64,000 bases of DNA from an uncultured delta proteobacterium. GTDB taxonomy: Bacteria > Desulfobacterota > Desulfovibrionia > Desulfovibrionales > Desulfovibrionaceae. Below the pieces are notes generated by a model, which was not told where the DNA came from, searched no databases, and saw nothing but the letters and a program-made list of their open reading frames with translations. Location: NCBI GenBank assembly GCA_903843965.1, contig CAIMRY010000030.1:1-64000 (forward strand), given 5' to 3'. Of the stretch, positions 6,949 through 16,755 are shown piece by piece. Every line of letters starts with the position of its first letter. The first letter of the stretch is position 1. Position numbers and translations under genes: made by a program.

Positions 6949-9900
6949 ACGGCGCGCTTCTGCGGGTGCAAAAGCCCCTAACCATACGCCTGCTCAAGCG
7001 CGTGCTGCTCTTCAGCGGCGTGCTCATCGTGCTCCTGGCCGGGGCGCGCACCTGGTGGGAGTATCAGGCCACCCTGGACTCCGTGCAGGAGGAGTTCGAG
7101 GTCATTGAAAGCGCCAAGGCCCAAAGCGTGGCCGCCTCGCTCTGAGATTTCGACCGCGAGCAGCTGACCCTGCACACCGAGGGCATCCGCCACTTCCGGC
7201 ACATCTCTTACGCCGCCGTGCGCGACCGTTCCGGCGTCGTGGCCTGGTCCGGGGTGCGCAGGTCAACCGGCGTGCTGGACCGGGAGTTCCCGCTGTTCAT
7301 CGTCTACAACGGCCAGCGCCAGGAACTGGGCGTGCTGGAGGTCCAGGCCGACCTGGCCGCCCTGCGGCGGTTCGCGTGGAGCACGGCCCTGCGCATCCTG
7401 GCCCTGAACGCCGCCCTGGTGCTTCTGGTGGCGGGGCTGGTGTTCTGGCTCACCAGCAGCATGATCTCGCGGCATCTGGCGGCCATCGCCGCGCACCTGA
7501 GCGCCTACAGCCTGGGCGGCGACAACAAGCCCCTGGCCCTGGACAAGAAATCCGCCGGCGACGAGCTGGACGTGCTGGCCAGCGCCCTGAACACCATGCA
7601 GGACGGGCTCTCCGCCTCCTACGGCCAGGTGCTTGCGGCCCAGGCCGAGGTGCGCAGCATGGCCCGCTTCTACCAGGAGGACCCAAGCCCGGTGCTGCGC
7701 GTCGGATCCAGCGGGCAGCTGCTCATGGCCAATCCGGCCAGCGCGGAGCTTTTGGCCCACCTTGGCGTGCAGCTGGGGCAAAAGCTGCCACAGGACTACT
7801 CCGCCGTGGTCTCCCGCTCGCTGGCGAGCGGGGAGGTGCAGCAGTTCGAGATCGGCCTGAGCGCCCAGGCCTTCGCCTTCATTGTCCGGCCGCTGCCCAC
7901 GGAGGGGTTCGTCAACATCTACGGGCTGGACATCTCCAAGCGCAAGGCTGCGGAAATCGCCCTGCGCAAGAGCGAGAAGACCTTCAGGGCCATGGTCGAG
8001 ACCATCCCGCTGGCCATCTATCTGTCCACCGGGGCTGACCAGGTCTCCCACTACGCGAACCTGGCCTTCACAAGGCTGTTCGGCTACACTCTGGACGAGG
8101 TCCCGACCGTTGCGCACTGGTGGCCGCTGGCCTATCCCGACCCGGAATACCGCCGCCAGGTCATGGAGGAATGGACCCGCAGGGTGAGGCTCACCATCGA
8201 GACCCAGGCGCCCCTCGACCCCCTAGAGGTGGTCTGCACCTGCAAAGACGGTTCGGAAAAAGTCATTTCCTGGGGCTACATAACCCTTGACGGCACGAAC
8301 TACGCCTATGGCCTGGACCTGACCCAGCGCAAGCGCGCCGAGGAGGCGCTGAAACGCCAGGTCCTGGCCCTGACCCAGCCGTTGGAGAACCAGGCGGACA
8401 TCCGCTTTGCCGATCTCTTCAACCTGGAGGACATCCAGCGCATCCAGGACACCTTTGCCGAGTCCATGAACGTGGCCTCCATCATCACCAGCCCGGACGG
8501 CACGCCCCTGACCCGTCCGAGCAACTTCTGCCGGCTCTGCCGCGACGTGATCCGCAAGACCGAGAAGGGCCTGGCCAACTGCTGCGCCTCCGACGCGTTG
8601 CTTGGCCGCTACAACCCGGACGGCCCGAGCATCCGGCCCTGCCTGAGCGGGGGGCTGTGGGACGCGGGGGCCAGCATCACCGTGGGCGGCCAGCACATCG
8701 CCAACTGGCTCATCGGCCAGGTGCGCAACGAGGCCCAGGACGAGGCCGCCCTGCTGCGCTATGCCGAAGACATCGGCGCGGACAAGGACGCCTTCCGGGC
8801 CGCCCTGGCCGAGGTCCCGGTCATGCCCCTGGAACAGTTCGAGCGGGTGGCCAAGGCGCTGTACCTCCTGTCCTCCGAGGTCTCGCTGCGGGCCTACCAG
8901 AACGCGCAGCAGGCCCGCTTCATCCACGAGCGCCAAAAGGCCGAGGACGAGGTGCGGCGCAACAACGTCCGGCTGCAGTGCCTGGTGCGCGTGCTGCAGC
9001 ACAGCTCCGCAGCCGTGGCGGAATTCCTCGACTTCAGCCTGACCGAGGCCCTGACCCTGACCGAAAGCCGCTACGGCTACCTCTACCACTACGACGAAGA
9101 GCGCCGGGAATTCACGCTCAACTCCTGGTCCGGCGAGGTCATGCGCGAGTGCGCGGTCAAGGAGCCGACCACGGTGTATGCCCTGGACCATACAGGCCTC
9201 TGGGGCGAGGCCGTGCGCCAGAGAAGGCCCATCATCGTCAACGACTTCCAGGCCGCCAACCCGCTCAAGCGCGGCTACCCCGAAGGCCACGTGGAGCTGG
9301 CCAACTTCATGACCGTGCCCGTGTTCCAGGGCGGACGCATCGTGGCCGTGGCCGGGGTGGGCAACAAGGACGACGGCTATCACGACGCGGACGTGGTCCA
9401 GCTGTCCCTGCTCATGGACGCCTGCTGGCAGGTTGTGGGCCGCCTGAACGCCGAGGACAACGTGCGGCGCGAGCGCCTCTTCGCCGACGCCCTGTTGGAC
9501 AGCGTTCCCGGCCTGGTCTACCTCTACGACGACCAGGGCCTGCTGGTGCGCTGGAACAAGTCGCACGAGGAGATCACGGGCTACTCCCCGGAGGAGCTCT
9601 CGCACATGCGCCTGCTCGACTGGTACCGGGACGACCCCCTCACCATCGAGCGGATCTCCAAGGCCATCGAGCGGATCCACCAGGACGGCGCTGGCGCCGA
9701 GGAAGCCCTGCTGCAAACCAAGGACGGCCGCCGCATCCCCTTCTATTTTTCCGCCGTGTCTATGGAGATCGAGGGCCGCAACTACTTCACGGGCATCGGC
9801 ATCGACATAACCGAGCGCAAGCGGGCCGAGGAAGAGGTGCGCCGCTCCCTGCACGAGAAGGAGATCCTGCTCAAGGAGATCCACCACCGGGTGAAGAACA

Positions 9901-10460
9901 ACCTGCAGATCATCTCCAGCCTGCTCTTTCTCCAGGCCGAGTACATCATTGAGCCCCTGGACCGGGCCATGTTCGACGAGAGTCAGAAGCGCATCTCGGC
10001 CATGGCCCTGGTGCACGAGGAGCTGTACGGCTCCGCCGACCTGTCCAGCGTGGGCATGGGCGACTATGTGTCCCGGCTGGTGGACCGCGTGGCCGCCAGC
10101 GCGGACGTGCCCGTGCGCGTGGAGTTCGATGTGGAGGACATGCGGCTGCCGGTCACCCAGTCCATCCCCTGCGGGCTGATCTTGAACGAGATGGTGATGA
10201 ACGCCGTGAAGCACGCCTTCCGCAACGGGGGCGAAGGCCGCCTGCGCGTGTCCCTGGCCCGCAGGGACGGGCAGGTGGAGTTGTTCGTGGAGGACAACGG
10301 GCCGGGCCTGCCCCAGAGCTTCGACCTGGAGAATCCGGCCACCCTGGGCCTGACCCTGATCACCAGCCTGGCCCGGCAGCTGGCCGGAACCATCACGGCG
10401 CAAAACCTGGAGGGGGGGGCGCGCTTCACCCTGCTCTTTCCTGCGGACGAACGGGGATAA
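6945..10460 (+). pseudogene. Multi-sensor histidine kinase (PAS-PAS-PocR-GAF-PAS-HisKA_2) with in-frame TGA
   Basis: A 1171-residue membrane kinase interrupted once, by TGA at codon 67 (7143-7145). The frame is the same on both sides: AQSVAASL, stop, DFDREQLTLHT. Related sensors have Trp here (SLWDFD), so TGG has become TGA. Order: membrane segment (15-40), short periplasmic loop, second segment (146-172), HAMP-like region, PAS (about 240-330), PAS (342-460), PocR-type ligand domain with a Cys-rich CRLCRD...NCC patch (482-662), GAF (685-832), PAS (846-962), HisKA_2 with EIHHRVKNN (phospho-His near 980) and an ATPase with EDNGPGLP. If the stop is real, only a short N-terminal peptide is made unless translation restarts, for example near 7218. 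Confidence 0.8.
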
Positions 10461-10466
10461 GCGGGG

Positions 10467-10841
10467 ATGAGCGAGGCTTTGACCTTTCTCGTAGTGGAGG
10501 ATGAACGCATCATCTCCCTGGCCATGGGCATGCACATCCGCAACCTGGGGCACAGGGTGGGGGCCAGCGTGTCCACCGGCGAGGACGCCCTGGCGGCGCT
10601 GGCCAGCGTGCAGCCGGATCTGGTGCTCATGGACATCCAGCTGGAGGGCGAACTGGACGGCATTGAGACGGCCCGGCGGATGATGGAGCAGGGCGGCCCG
10701 CCCGTGGCCTACGCCACGGCCTACAACGACGCCGAGACCCGCGCCAGGGCGAGGGCGACCAGGCCCCTGGCCTTTTTAGTCAAGCCCGTGGGCCCAAGCG
10801 AGATCAAGGCCCTGGTGGAGCGCCTGCAGTCCCGCGCCTAA
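10467..10841 (+). CDS. Single-domain response regulator (CheY-like receiver)
   Basis: A 124-residue receiver with no output domain. It shows the acidic pair VVEDE (residues 10-13), the phospho-acceptor Asp56 in LVLMDIQLEGELDGIE, and Lys in FLVKPVGPSEIKALVERL. The LMDIQLEG..DGIETA wording is typical of regulators paired with HisKA_2 (LytS/PdtaS-like) kinases. It starts 6 bp after the kinase gene, so the two form an operon. Without an output domain it may act as a phospho-relay or by protein contact. Confidence 0.88.
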   Translation: MSEALTFLVVEDERIISLAMGMHIRNLGHRVGASVSTGEDALAALASVQPDLVLMDIQLEGELDGIETARRMMEQGGPPVAYATAYNDAETRARARATRPLAFLVKPVGPSEIKALVERLQSRA

Positions 10842-10955
10842 GCCCGCGCCCAGGACTGCGGCCAAGCGTCCAGGCCGGAGCCCAGGCGGCCCGACGCAGC
10901 GGGACTACGCAAAAACGGGCCCCACGGTTGCGCGCCTGGCCTTGATCACGTAATC

Positions 10956-10988
10956 ATGTGCATACGGTTTCACGCCGGGTATGCACAT
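10956..10988. promoter_or_regulatory. Perfect 10-bp inverted repeat, likely operator
   Basis: ATGTGCATAC (10956-10965) and GTATGCACAT (10979-10988) are exact reverse complements separated by 13 bases. The repeat lies 24 bp before the first gene of the symporter-kinase operon, about three helical turns across in total. This fits a dimeric regulator site better than a terminator, as no T-run follows. Confidence 0.45.
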
Positions 10989-11012
10989 CCGCAGGCAAAA
11001 GGGGAGGGAGGA

Positions 11013-11291
11013 ATGAAGCTGCCGTTCGGCAAGCCCGGCCTTTCCCGATTCATCTTCGTGGCCCTGGTGCTGGTCTTCAACTGGCCGCTGCTCTCCATCC
11101 CCACGGGAAAATTTCTGTTCTTTTGGCTCTTCAGCGCCTGGGCTCTGGCCATCGCCATCCTTTTCGCCGCCGCACGCTGGACTGCGGGCCGAGACGCCGC
11201 GTCCCGGGCGAACGCCTCGCCCACAGCAGCGGGCGAGCCAGACCCCGGCGCAGACAGCAGCACCCTCCACGCCGAGGACCGCGATGTATAG
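11013..11291 (+). CDS. Small two-helix membrane protein preceding the symporter-kinase
   Basis: A 92-residue protein. ATG at 11013 follows GGGAGGGAGGA, a strong ribosome site, so the longer frame beginning at 10956 is not used. Two hydrophobic stretches (residues 14-30 and 36-58) are followed by a short Ala/Pro/Asp-rich tail. It overlaps the next start by 8 bases, so translation is coupled. Small membrane proteins often stand before sodium:solute symporters as accessory subunits; that role is inferred from position. No family recognised. Confidence 0.65.
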   Translation: MKLPFGKPGLSRFIFVALVLVFNWPLLSIPTGKFLFFWLFSAWALAIAILFAAARWTAGRDAASRANASPTAAGEPDPGADSSTLHAEDRDV

Positions 11292-14200
11292 CCCGCTTTT
11301 CGTGCTGCTGCTGCTCGCCGTCTACATCAGCGGTCTGTACCTGCTGGCCAGGTGGGCCGAGCGCCGCGCGGAGGCGGGCCGCTCGGTGACGGACAAGCCC
11401 CTGGTCTACGCCCTGTCCCTGGCCACCTACTGCACGAGCTGGACCTTCTACGGCGCAGTGGGCCAGGCCGTGGGCTCGGGCCTGATCTTCCTGGCCATCT
11501 CCATCGGGCCCACCCTGTGCGCGGCCCTGTGGTGGGTTGTCCTGCCCAAGCTGGTGCGCATCAAGGCCAGCTTCCACATCACCAGCATCGCCGACCTCTT
11601 GGCCGCGCGCTACGGCAAGAGCAACCGCATCGCGGCCCTGGCCACGGTGGTGGCCTTTCTGGGCAGCGTGCCCTACGTGGCCCTGCAGCTCAGAAGCGTC
11701 ACCGCCACCTTCTCCCTGGTCACCGGGGGCGAATCGATGCTCCTTGGCGCCATCGGCCCGCTGGTGGCGGTGCTGATGATCGTCTACACCATCCTGCTCG
11801 GCGTGCGGCGCATGGACCCCACGGACCGCCACCCCGGCATGGTCGCCACCATCACGGCCGAGGCCGTGCTCAAGCTGGCGGCCCTGACCTGCGTGGGCCT
11901 GTTCGCGGTGTACGGCCTGCACGGGGGTCTGGCCGACCTCTTCTCCAGCCTGCCGCCCGACCGCCTGGCGTCCATCCTGTCCCTGGGCGGGCCCACTTCG
12001 CCGGCAAGCGCCGCCGGGGGCGGGGCCTACGTGCTCTGGGCCAGCTACCTGCTGCTGGCCATGTCCGCCATCCTGTTTTTGCCCCACCAGTTCCATCTGG
12101 CCGTGGTGGAAAACTCCGCCGAGGACCACATCCGCACGGCCAGCTGGGTCTTTCCGCTCTATCTGCTGGCCATCAACGCGCTGGTGGTGCCCATCGCCGC
12201 CGCAGGCATCTCCGCCGGGCTGGACCCCGCCCGCGGCGACATCTACGTGCTGGGGCTGCCCACCCTGTACGGCAAGGCCGGGCTGGCGCTTCTGGTCTTC
12301 GTGGGCGGCTTCTCCGCCGCCATGAGCATGGTCATGGTCTCGTCCATGACCAACGCGGTGATGCTGACCAACCACGTGCTGCTGCCCATCATCGAACAGC
12401 TGCCGCCCCTGGCTTTTCTGAAGCGCCGCCTGCTGGAGTGCCGCTGGGGCTGCGTGGCCTTCCTCATCCTGACCTCGTACTGGTTCGAGCGCACCGTGGG
12501 CGAGTCCTACATCCTGGTGAACATCGGCATCATCGCCTTCGGGGCGGTCTTGCAGTTCGCCCCGGCCATCCTGGGCGGAATATTCTGGCGCAGCGGCACC
12601 AGGGCCGGGGCCATCGCCGGCCTGGGCGCCGGATTCGCGCTGTGGCTGCACACCATGCTCCTGCCCGCCCTGGCCAAAAGCGGCGGCATCTGGTCCGGTC
12701 CGGTGCGCGAGGGCCTGTTCGGGCTGCGCTTCCTGCGCCCGGAGTCCCTCTTCGGCCTGACCAGCCTGGACCCGGTGTCCCACGCGGTGTTCTGGACCCT
12801 GGCCTTCAACCTGGGCCTGTATGTGCTGGTCTCCCTGCTGACCCGACAGACCCGCGAGGAGCGGCTCGTCCTGGCCGAGTTCACCGGCCAGGCCACCCGG
12901 CGCGAGGGCCAGCCCGGCGGCCTGCAGGTCGAGGCCGACATCGACCTGGCGGACAAGTGTCGGCTCATGGAGGGCACGCTTCTGGAGTACCTGCCCAGGG
13001 CCGAGGTGCAGGAGATCATCCTGGGCAGCATGCGCACCCTTGACCTGTTCGGCCGGGCGCAGATCTCCGTGACCATGCTGGCCGCGCTCTACGCCGAGGT
13101 GGAGAAGGCCTTCTCCGGGGTGGTGGGCGCGGCTGCCGCGCACAAGGCTCTGGGCAAGGCCGGGATCTTCACCTCCGACGACACCAGGATCTTAAGCGAG
13201 GTCTACGGCAGCATGCTGGCCGAGATGCGCGTGACCCCGGACGAGATGGTCCGCCGCATCGACTACCACATCGAGCGCGAGCGCCTGCTGACCCGCCACG
13301 CCGACGAGCTTAGGGAGACCATCCGCCAGCGCGAGCTGGAAATCGTGGAGCGCAGGCGCGTGGAGGAGGCCCTGCGCAAGGCCGAGGAGAATTACCGCGG
13401 CATCTTCTTGAACGCGCCCGAGGGCATCTTCCAGACCTCGCCCGAGGGCCGGGTCCTCGTCGCCAACCCGGCCATGGCCCGCATCCTGGGGTACAACACG
13501 GTCGAGGAGCTGATGGCGCAGGTCACGGACCTGGGCAAGCAGGTCTACGCCTATCCCCTGGGCCGGGCCCGGCTTTTGCGCGTGCTGAACGAGACGGGCT
13601 CGGTCGACCGCATGGAAATGGCCATGCGCAAAAAGGACGGCAGCCTCATCTGGGGCTCGATCATCGCCCGGGGCGTGCGCGATGCCGACGGCAACCTGCT
13701 GCGCATCGACGGGCTTTTGGCCGACGTCACCGAAAAAAAGCACGCCGTGGAGGAGCTGCGAGAGAGCGAGGCGCGCATCCGCGCCCTGTTCAACGCCACC
13801 TCGGACTCGGCCATCCTCATGGACGCCGAGGGCGTCATCCTGGCCATCAACGAACATGGGGCCAAGCGGCGCGGGCTTTCCCCCGAGGACATGACCGGCC
13901 ACTGCATCTACGACCACCTGCCGCCCAACGCGGCCGAAACCCGCCGCATGCAAACCCGCGAGGCCGTGCGCACCAAAAGCCCGCGCACCTTTGAGGAGGA
14001 GCGCGACGGCTCCTTCTACTCCATCACCATCTATCCCATCCTGGACAGCGACGGCACGCCCCGGCAGCTGGCCAGCTTCTCCCGCGACATCACCGCGCGC
14101 AAAAAGGCCCAGGAGCTTATCCAGCGCCTGAACGAAGGCTTGGAGCAGCGCGTGCACGAGCGCACCCTGCAGCTGGAGCAGGCCAACCTGGAGCCCAAGG

Positions 14201-14991
14201 AGACCGTGGAGCAGCTGAACCGCACGCACAAACAACTGGTGGAGTCGGAGAAGATGGCCTCGCTGGGCGGGCTGGTGGCCGGGGTGGCGCACGAGATCAA
14301 CACCCCGGTGGGCATCGGCGTCACCGCAGCCTCGCACCTGGAGGCCAAGACCAGGGCCATGCTGGAGGAATACCGGGCTGGCAGGCTCAAGCGCTCCCGG
14401 CTGGAGGAGTTTCTCGGCCTGTGCGACGAGTCCACGCGCATGATCCTGGTGAACCTGCGCCGCGCCTCGGACTTGATCCGCAGCTTCAAGCAGGTGGCCG
14501 TGGACCGCACCTCCGAGGAGCGCCGCCGGTTCGCCCTGCGCGACTATCTGGAGGAGGTGCTGCTCTCTCTCAAGCCGCACCTGAAGAAGACCGCCATCAG
14601 CGTGGAGCTGGACTGCGATCCCGAGCTTGAGATCGACTCCTATCCCGGCGCCTATTCCCAGATCCTGACCAACCTGGTGATGAACTCCCTGGTGCATGCC
14701 TATGGGCCGGGCCAGGCCGGGCGCATCCGCGTCGTCATCACCCAGGGCGAGGGCCGCCTGCGCATACTCTTCAGCGACGACGGCAAGGGCATCGCGCCGG
14801 AACACCTGGACAAAATTTTCGAGCCATTCTACACTACACAGCGAGGACGGGGAGGAACGGGCCTTGGCCTGCACATTCTCTACAACATCGTGACCCAGAA
14901 GCTTGAGGGCACGGTCCGTTGCGAGAGCCTCCTGGGCCAGGGAACCACTTTCACCCTGGATGTCCCGCTTGAAGGATCGAGGGAACAATGA
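11284..14991 (+). CDS. Sodium/solute symporter-histidine kinase fusion (CbrA-like)
   Basis: A 1235-residue protein in which an SSS-family transporter serves as the input of a sensor kinase. Residues 1 to about 540 hold around 13 membrane helices, with SLATYCTSWTFYGAVGQAVG early and ASFHITSIADLLAARYGKS after the third. A soluble linker leads to PAS domains near 702-825 and 829-945, a coiled coil (EGLEQRVHERTLQLEQANLE), HisKA with phospho-His near 1003 in GVAHEINTPVGIG, and an ATPase with NLVMNSLVHA, DDGKGI and GGTGLGLHI. CbrA-type proteins couple nutrient transport to regulation. Its stop overlaps the next start (ATGA, 14988-14991). The partner is probably the HD-GYP regulator. Confidence 0.9.
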   Translation: MYSPLFVLLLLAVYISGLYLLARWAERRAEAGRSVTDKPLVYALSLATYCTSWTFYGAVGQAVGSGLIFLAISIGPTLCAALWWVVLPKLVRIKASFHITSIADLLAARYGKSNRIAALATVVAFLGSVPYVALQLRSVTATFSLVTGGESMLLGAIGPLVAVLMIVYTILLGVRRMDPTDRHPGMVATITAEAVLKLAALTCVGLFAVYGLHGGLADLFSSLPPDRLASILSLGGPTSPASAAGGGAYVLWASYLLLAMSAILFLPHQFHLAVVENSAEDHIRTASWVFPLYLLAINALVVPIAAAGISAGLDPARGDIYVLGLPTLYGKAGLALLVFVGGFSAAMSMVMVSSMTNAVMLTNHVLLPIIEQLPPLAFLKRRLLECRWGCVAFLILTSYWFERTVGESYILVNIGIIAFGAVLQFAPAILGGIFWRSGTRAGAIAGLGAGFALWLHTMLLPALAKSGGIWSGPVREGLFGLRFLRPESLFGLTSLDPVSHAVFWTLAFNLGLYVLVSLLTRQTREERLVLAEFTGQATRREGQPGGLQVEADIDLADKCRLMEGTLLEYLPRAEVQEIILGSMRTLDLFGRAQISVTMLAALYAEVEKAFSGVVGAAAAHKALGKAGIFTSDDTRILSEVYGSMLAEMRVTPDEMVRRIDYHIERERLLTRHADELRETIRQRELEIVERRRVEEALRKAEENYRGIFLNAPEGIFQTSPEGRVLVANPAMARILGYNTVEELMAQVTDLGKQVYAYPLGRARLLRVLNETGSVDRMEMAMRKKDGSLIWGSIIARGVRDADGNLLRIDGLLADVTEKKHAVEELRESEARIRALFNATSDSAILMDAEGVILAINEHGAKRRGLSPEDMTGHCIYDHLPPNAAETRRMQTREAVRTKSPRTFEEERDGSFYSITIYPILDSDGTPRQLASFSRDITARKKAQELIQRLNEGLEQRVHERTLQLEQANLEPKETVEQLNRTHKQLVESEKMASLGGLVAGVAHEINTPVGIGVTAASHLEAKTRAMLEEYRAGRLKRSRLEEFLGLCDESTRMILVNLRRASDLIRSFKQVAVDRTSEERRRFALRDYLEEVLLSLKPHLKKTAISVELDCDPELEIDSYPGAYSQILTNLVMNSLVHAYGPGQAGRIRVVITQGEGRLRILFSDDGKGIAPEHLDKIFEPFYTTQRGRGGTGLGLHILYNIVTQKLEGTVRCESLLGQGTTFTLDVPLEGSREQ

Positions 14992-16556
14992 GCACGCCTC
15001 CGGACGACGAACTGCTGTTCCAGGACGAGACGCCAAAGCCTGCCGCCCCGGACAGCGACTGCAATCTGGCCCTGTACGGGGCCTGGAAAATCCTGGTGGT
15101 GGACGACGAGGCCGAAGTCCACGACGTGACCCGGCTGGTGCTCTCCGGCTTCAAGTACAAGGACCGGCCGCTGCAGTTTTTGTCCGCCTACACCGGGCAG
15201 GAGGCGCGGGAGCTTCTGGCCGCCAACCCGGACATCGCCGTGATCCTGCTCGATGTGGTCATGGAGGAGAACGACACGGGCTTAAAGCTCGTGCAGTACA
15301 TCCGCGAGGTGATGCAGAACCACTTCGTGCGCATCATCCTGCGCACGGGCCAGCCCGGCCAGGCCCCGGAAGAGCGCGTGATCATCGAATACGACATCAA
15401 CGACTACAAGGAAAAGACCGAGCTCACCGCCCAGAAGCTCATCACCACCATCGTCTCGGCCCTGCGCACCAGCTGCGACATCGCCACCATCGAGGCCAAC
15501 CGCCGGGGCCTGGAGAAGATCATCGAGGCCTCGGAGAACATCTTCGAGCTGCAGTCCCTGGAAAAGTTCTCCACCGGGGTCTTGACCCAGATCTCCTCGC
15601 TTTTGTCCCTGCACAAAAACGCCATCGTCTGCCAGGCCTCGGGCTTCGCCGCCGTAAACCACAAGGGCCAGTTCAATATCCTGGCCGCCACGGGCGAGTT
15701 CCAGCCGCACATCCGCAAGAACGTGGCCGACGTGCTGCCCGCTGATGTGCATGCGCTGTTCGTCAAGGCCGTGCAGAACCGCACCAACCTGTTCTTCGAC
15801 GGCAAGCGCTACATCGGCTATTTCTGCAGCCGCAACGGCTCGGAGAGCGTCATCTACCTGGAGGGCTGCGTGCCGCTCTCGGACCTGGACCGCCAGTTGG
15901 TTGAAATATTCTTCGCCAACGTGTCCATCGCCTTTGACAACCTGCACCTGAACAAGGAAGTCGAGGACACCCAGCGCGAGATCATCCACACCCTTGGCGA
16001 GACCATCGAGTGGCGCTCGCACGAGACCGGCAACCACGTGCGCCGCGTGGCCGAGTACATGTACATCCTGGCCGACAAGTACGGCCTGCCCGAGGCCGAG
16101 TGCCAGCTTTTGCGCCTGGCCGCGCCCATGCATGACGTGGGCAAGCTGGGCATACCCGACAGCGTGCTGAACAAGCCCGGCCTGCTCACGCCCGAGGAGG
16201 TTGTGCTCATCCAGAACCACCCGGCCATCGGCTACGAGATCCTCAAGTCCTCGCAGCGGCCCATGCTCAAGGCCGCGGCCAGCATCTCGCTGATGCACCA
16301 CGAGCGCTATGACGGCACCGGCTATCCTTCGGGCCTCCAGGGCGAGGACATCCACGTCTACGGCCGGCTGGCCGCCGTGGCCGATGTCTTTGACGCGCTC
16401 ATGAGCGACCGCATCTACCGCCCGGCCTGGCCCGTGGACCAGGTGACCACGCACTTCAAGCGCGAGCGGGCCAAGCACTTCGACCCGCGCATGACCGACA
16501 TCCTGCTGGACAACCTGGCGGAGTTCTTGACCATCCGCACCACCTACACGGACTAG
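14988..16556 (+). CDS. Response regulator with DUF3369 and HD-GYP output (cyclic-di-GMP phosphodiesterase)
   Basis: A 522-residue cytoplasmic protein. An N-terminal receiver has ILVVDDEAEVHDVTRLVL and Asp89 in AVILLDVVMEEN. A DUF3369 sensor-like domain occupies about 175-320. The C-terminal HD-GYP domain has ETGNHVRRVAEY, MHDVGKLGIPD (the HD pair) and HHERYDGTGYPSGLQGE (the GYP loop) with all metal ligands I would expect. HD-GYP enzymes break down cyclic di-GMP. It overlaps the symporter-kinase by four bases, so transported solute probably controls the second messenger through this pair. Confidence 0.92.
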   Translation: MSTPPDDELLFQDETPKPAAPDSDCNLALYGAWKILVVDDEAEVHDVTRLVLSGFKYKDRPLQFLSAYTGQEARELLAANPDIAVILLDVVMEENDTGLKLVQYIREVMQNHFVRIILRTGQPGQAPEERVIIEYDINDYKEKTELTAQKLITTIVSALRTSCDIATIEANRRGLEKIIEASENIFELQSLEKFSTGVLTQISSLLSLHKNAIVCQASGFAAVNHKGQFNILAATGEFQPHIRKNVADVLPADVHALFVKAVQNRTNLFFDGKRYIGYFCSRNGSESVIYLEGCVPLSDLDRQLVEIFFANVSIAFDNLHLNKEVEDTQREIIHTLGETIEWRSHETGNHVRRVAEYMYILADKYGLPEAECQLLRLAAPMHDVGKLGIPDSVLNKPGLLTPEEVVLIQNHPAIGYEILKSSQRPMLKAAASISLMHHERYDGTGYPSGLQGEDIHVYGRLAAVADVFDALMSDRIYRPAWPVDQVTTHFKRERAKHFDPRMTDILLDNLAEFLTIRTTYTD

Positions 16557-16627
16557 CCAGCCAGGGCCCGCAGCCGACTTCGGAACCGCAACGGCGGGCC
16601 GCCGCCCAAAGCCAACACCCAGTCCCC

Positions 16628-16656
16628 AAAAAAAGAGGCGGCCCCGCAGAGCCGCC
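16628..16656 (-). terminator. Rho-independent terminator for the AOR operon
   Basis: Read on the minus strand, GGCGGC (16656-16651), an 8-base loop and GCCGCC (16642-16637) are followed, after TC, by a run of T (complement of the A-run 16628-16634). It lies about 100 bp past the AOR stop. It also faces the end of the HD-GYP gene, but the T-run favours the minus direction. Confidence 0.65.
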
Positions 16657-16755
16657 CCGTGTGCCTGTCCAATGCAACGCACCATTGCCCGGCGCAGCCA
16701 GTCGCTGTTGCCCGTCGCGCCTCCGTTCTCCGGCGTTCTCCGCGCCGTGCCCCGG

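Noticed and set aside
7143-7190. Selenocysteine at the in-frame TGA of the sensor kinase
   Set aside because: The position is a Trp in related sensors, not a Cys, and the bases directly downstream do not form a convincing bacterial SECIS hairpin.
8223-13143. Very long open frames on the minus strand opposite the kinase and symporter genes
   Set aside because: Their translations are His/Gln/Gly-rich without domains, as expected for shadows of high-GC coding sequence.
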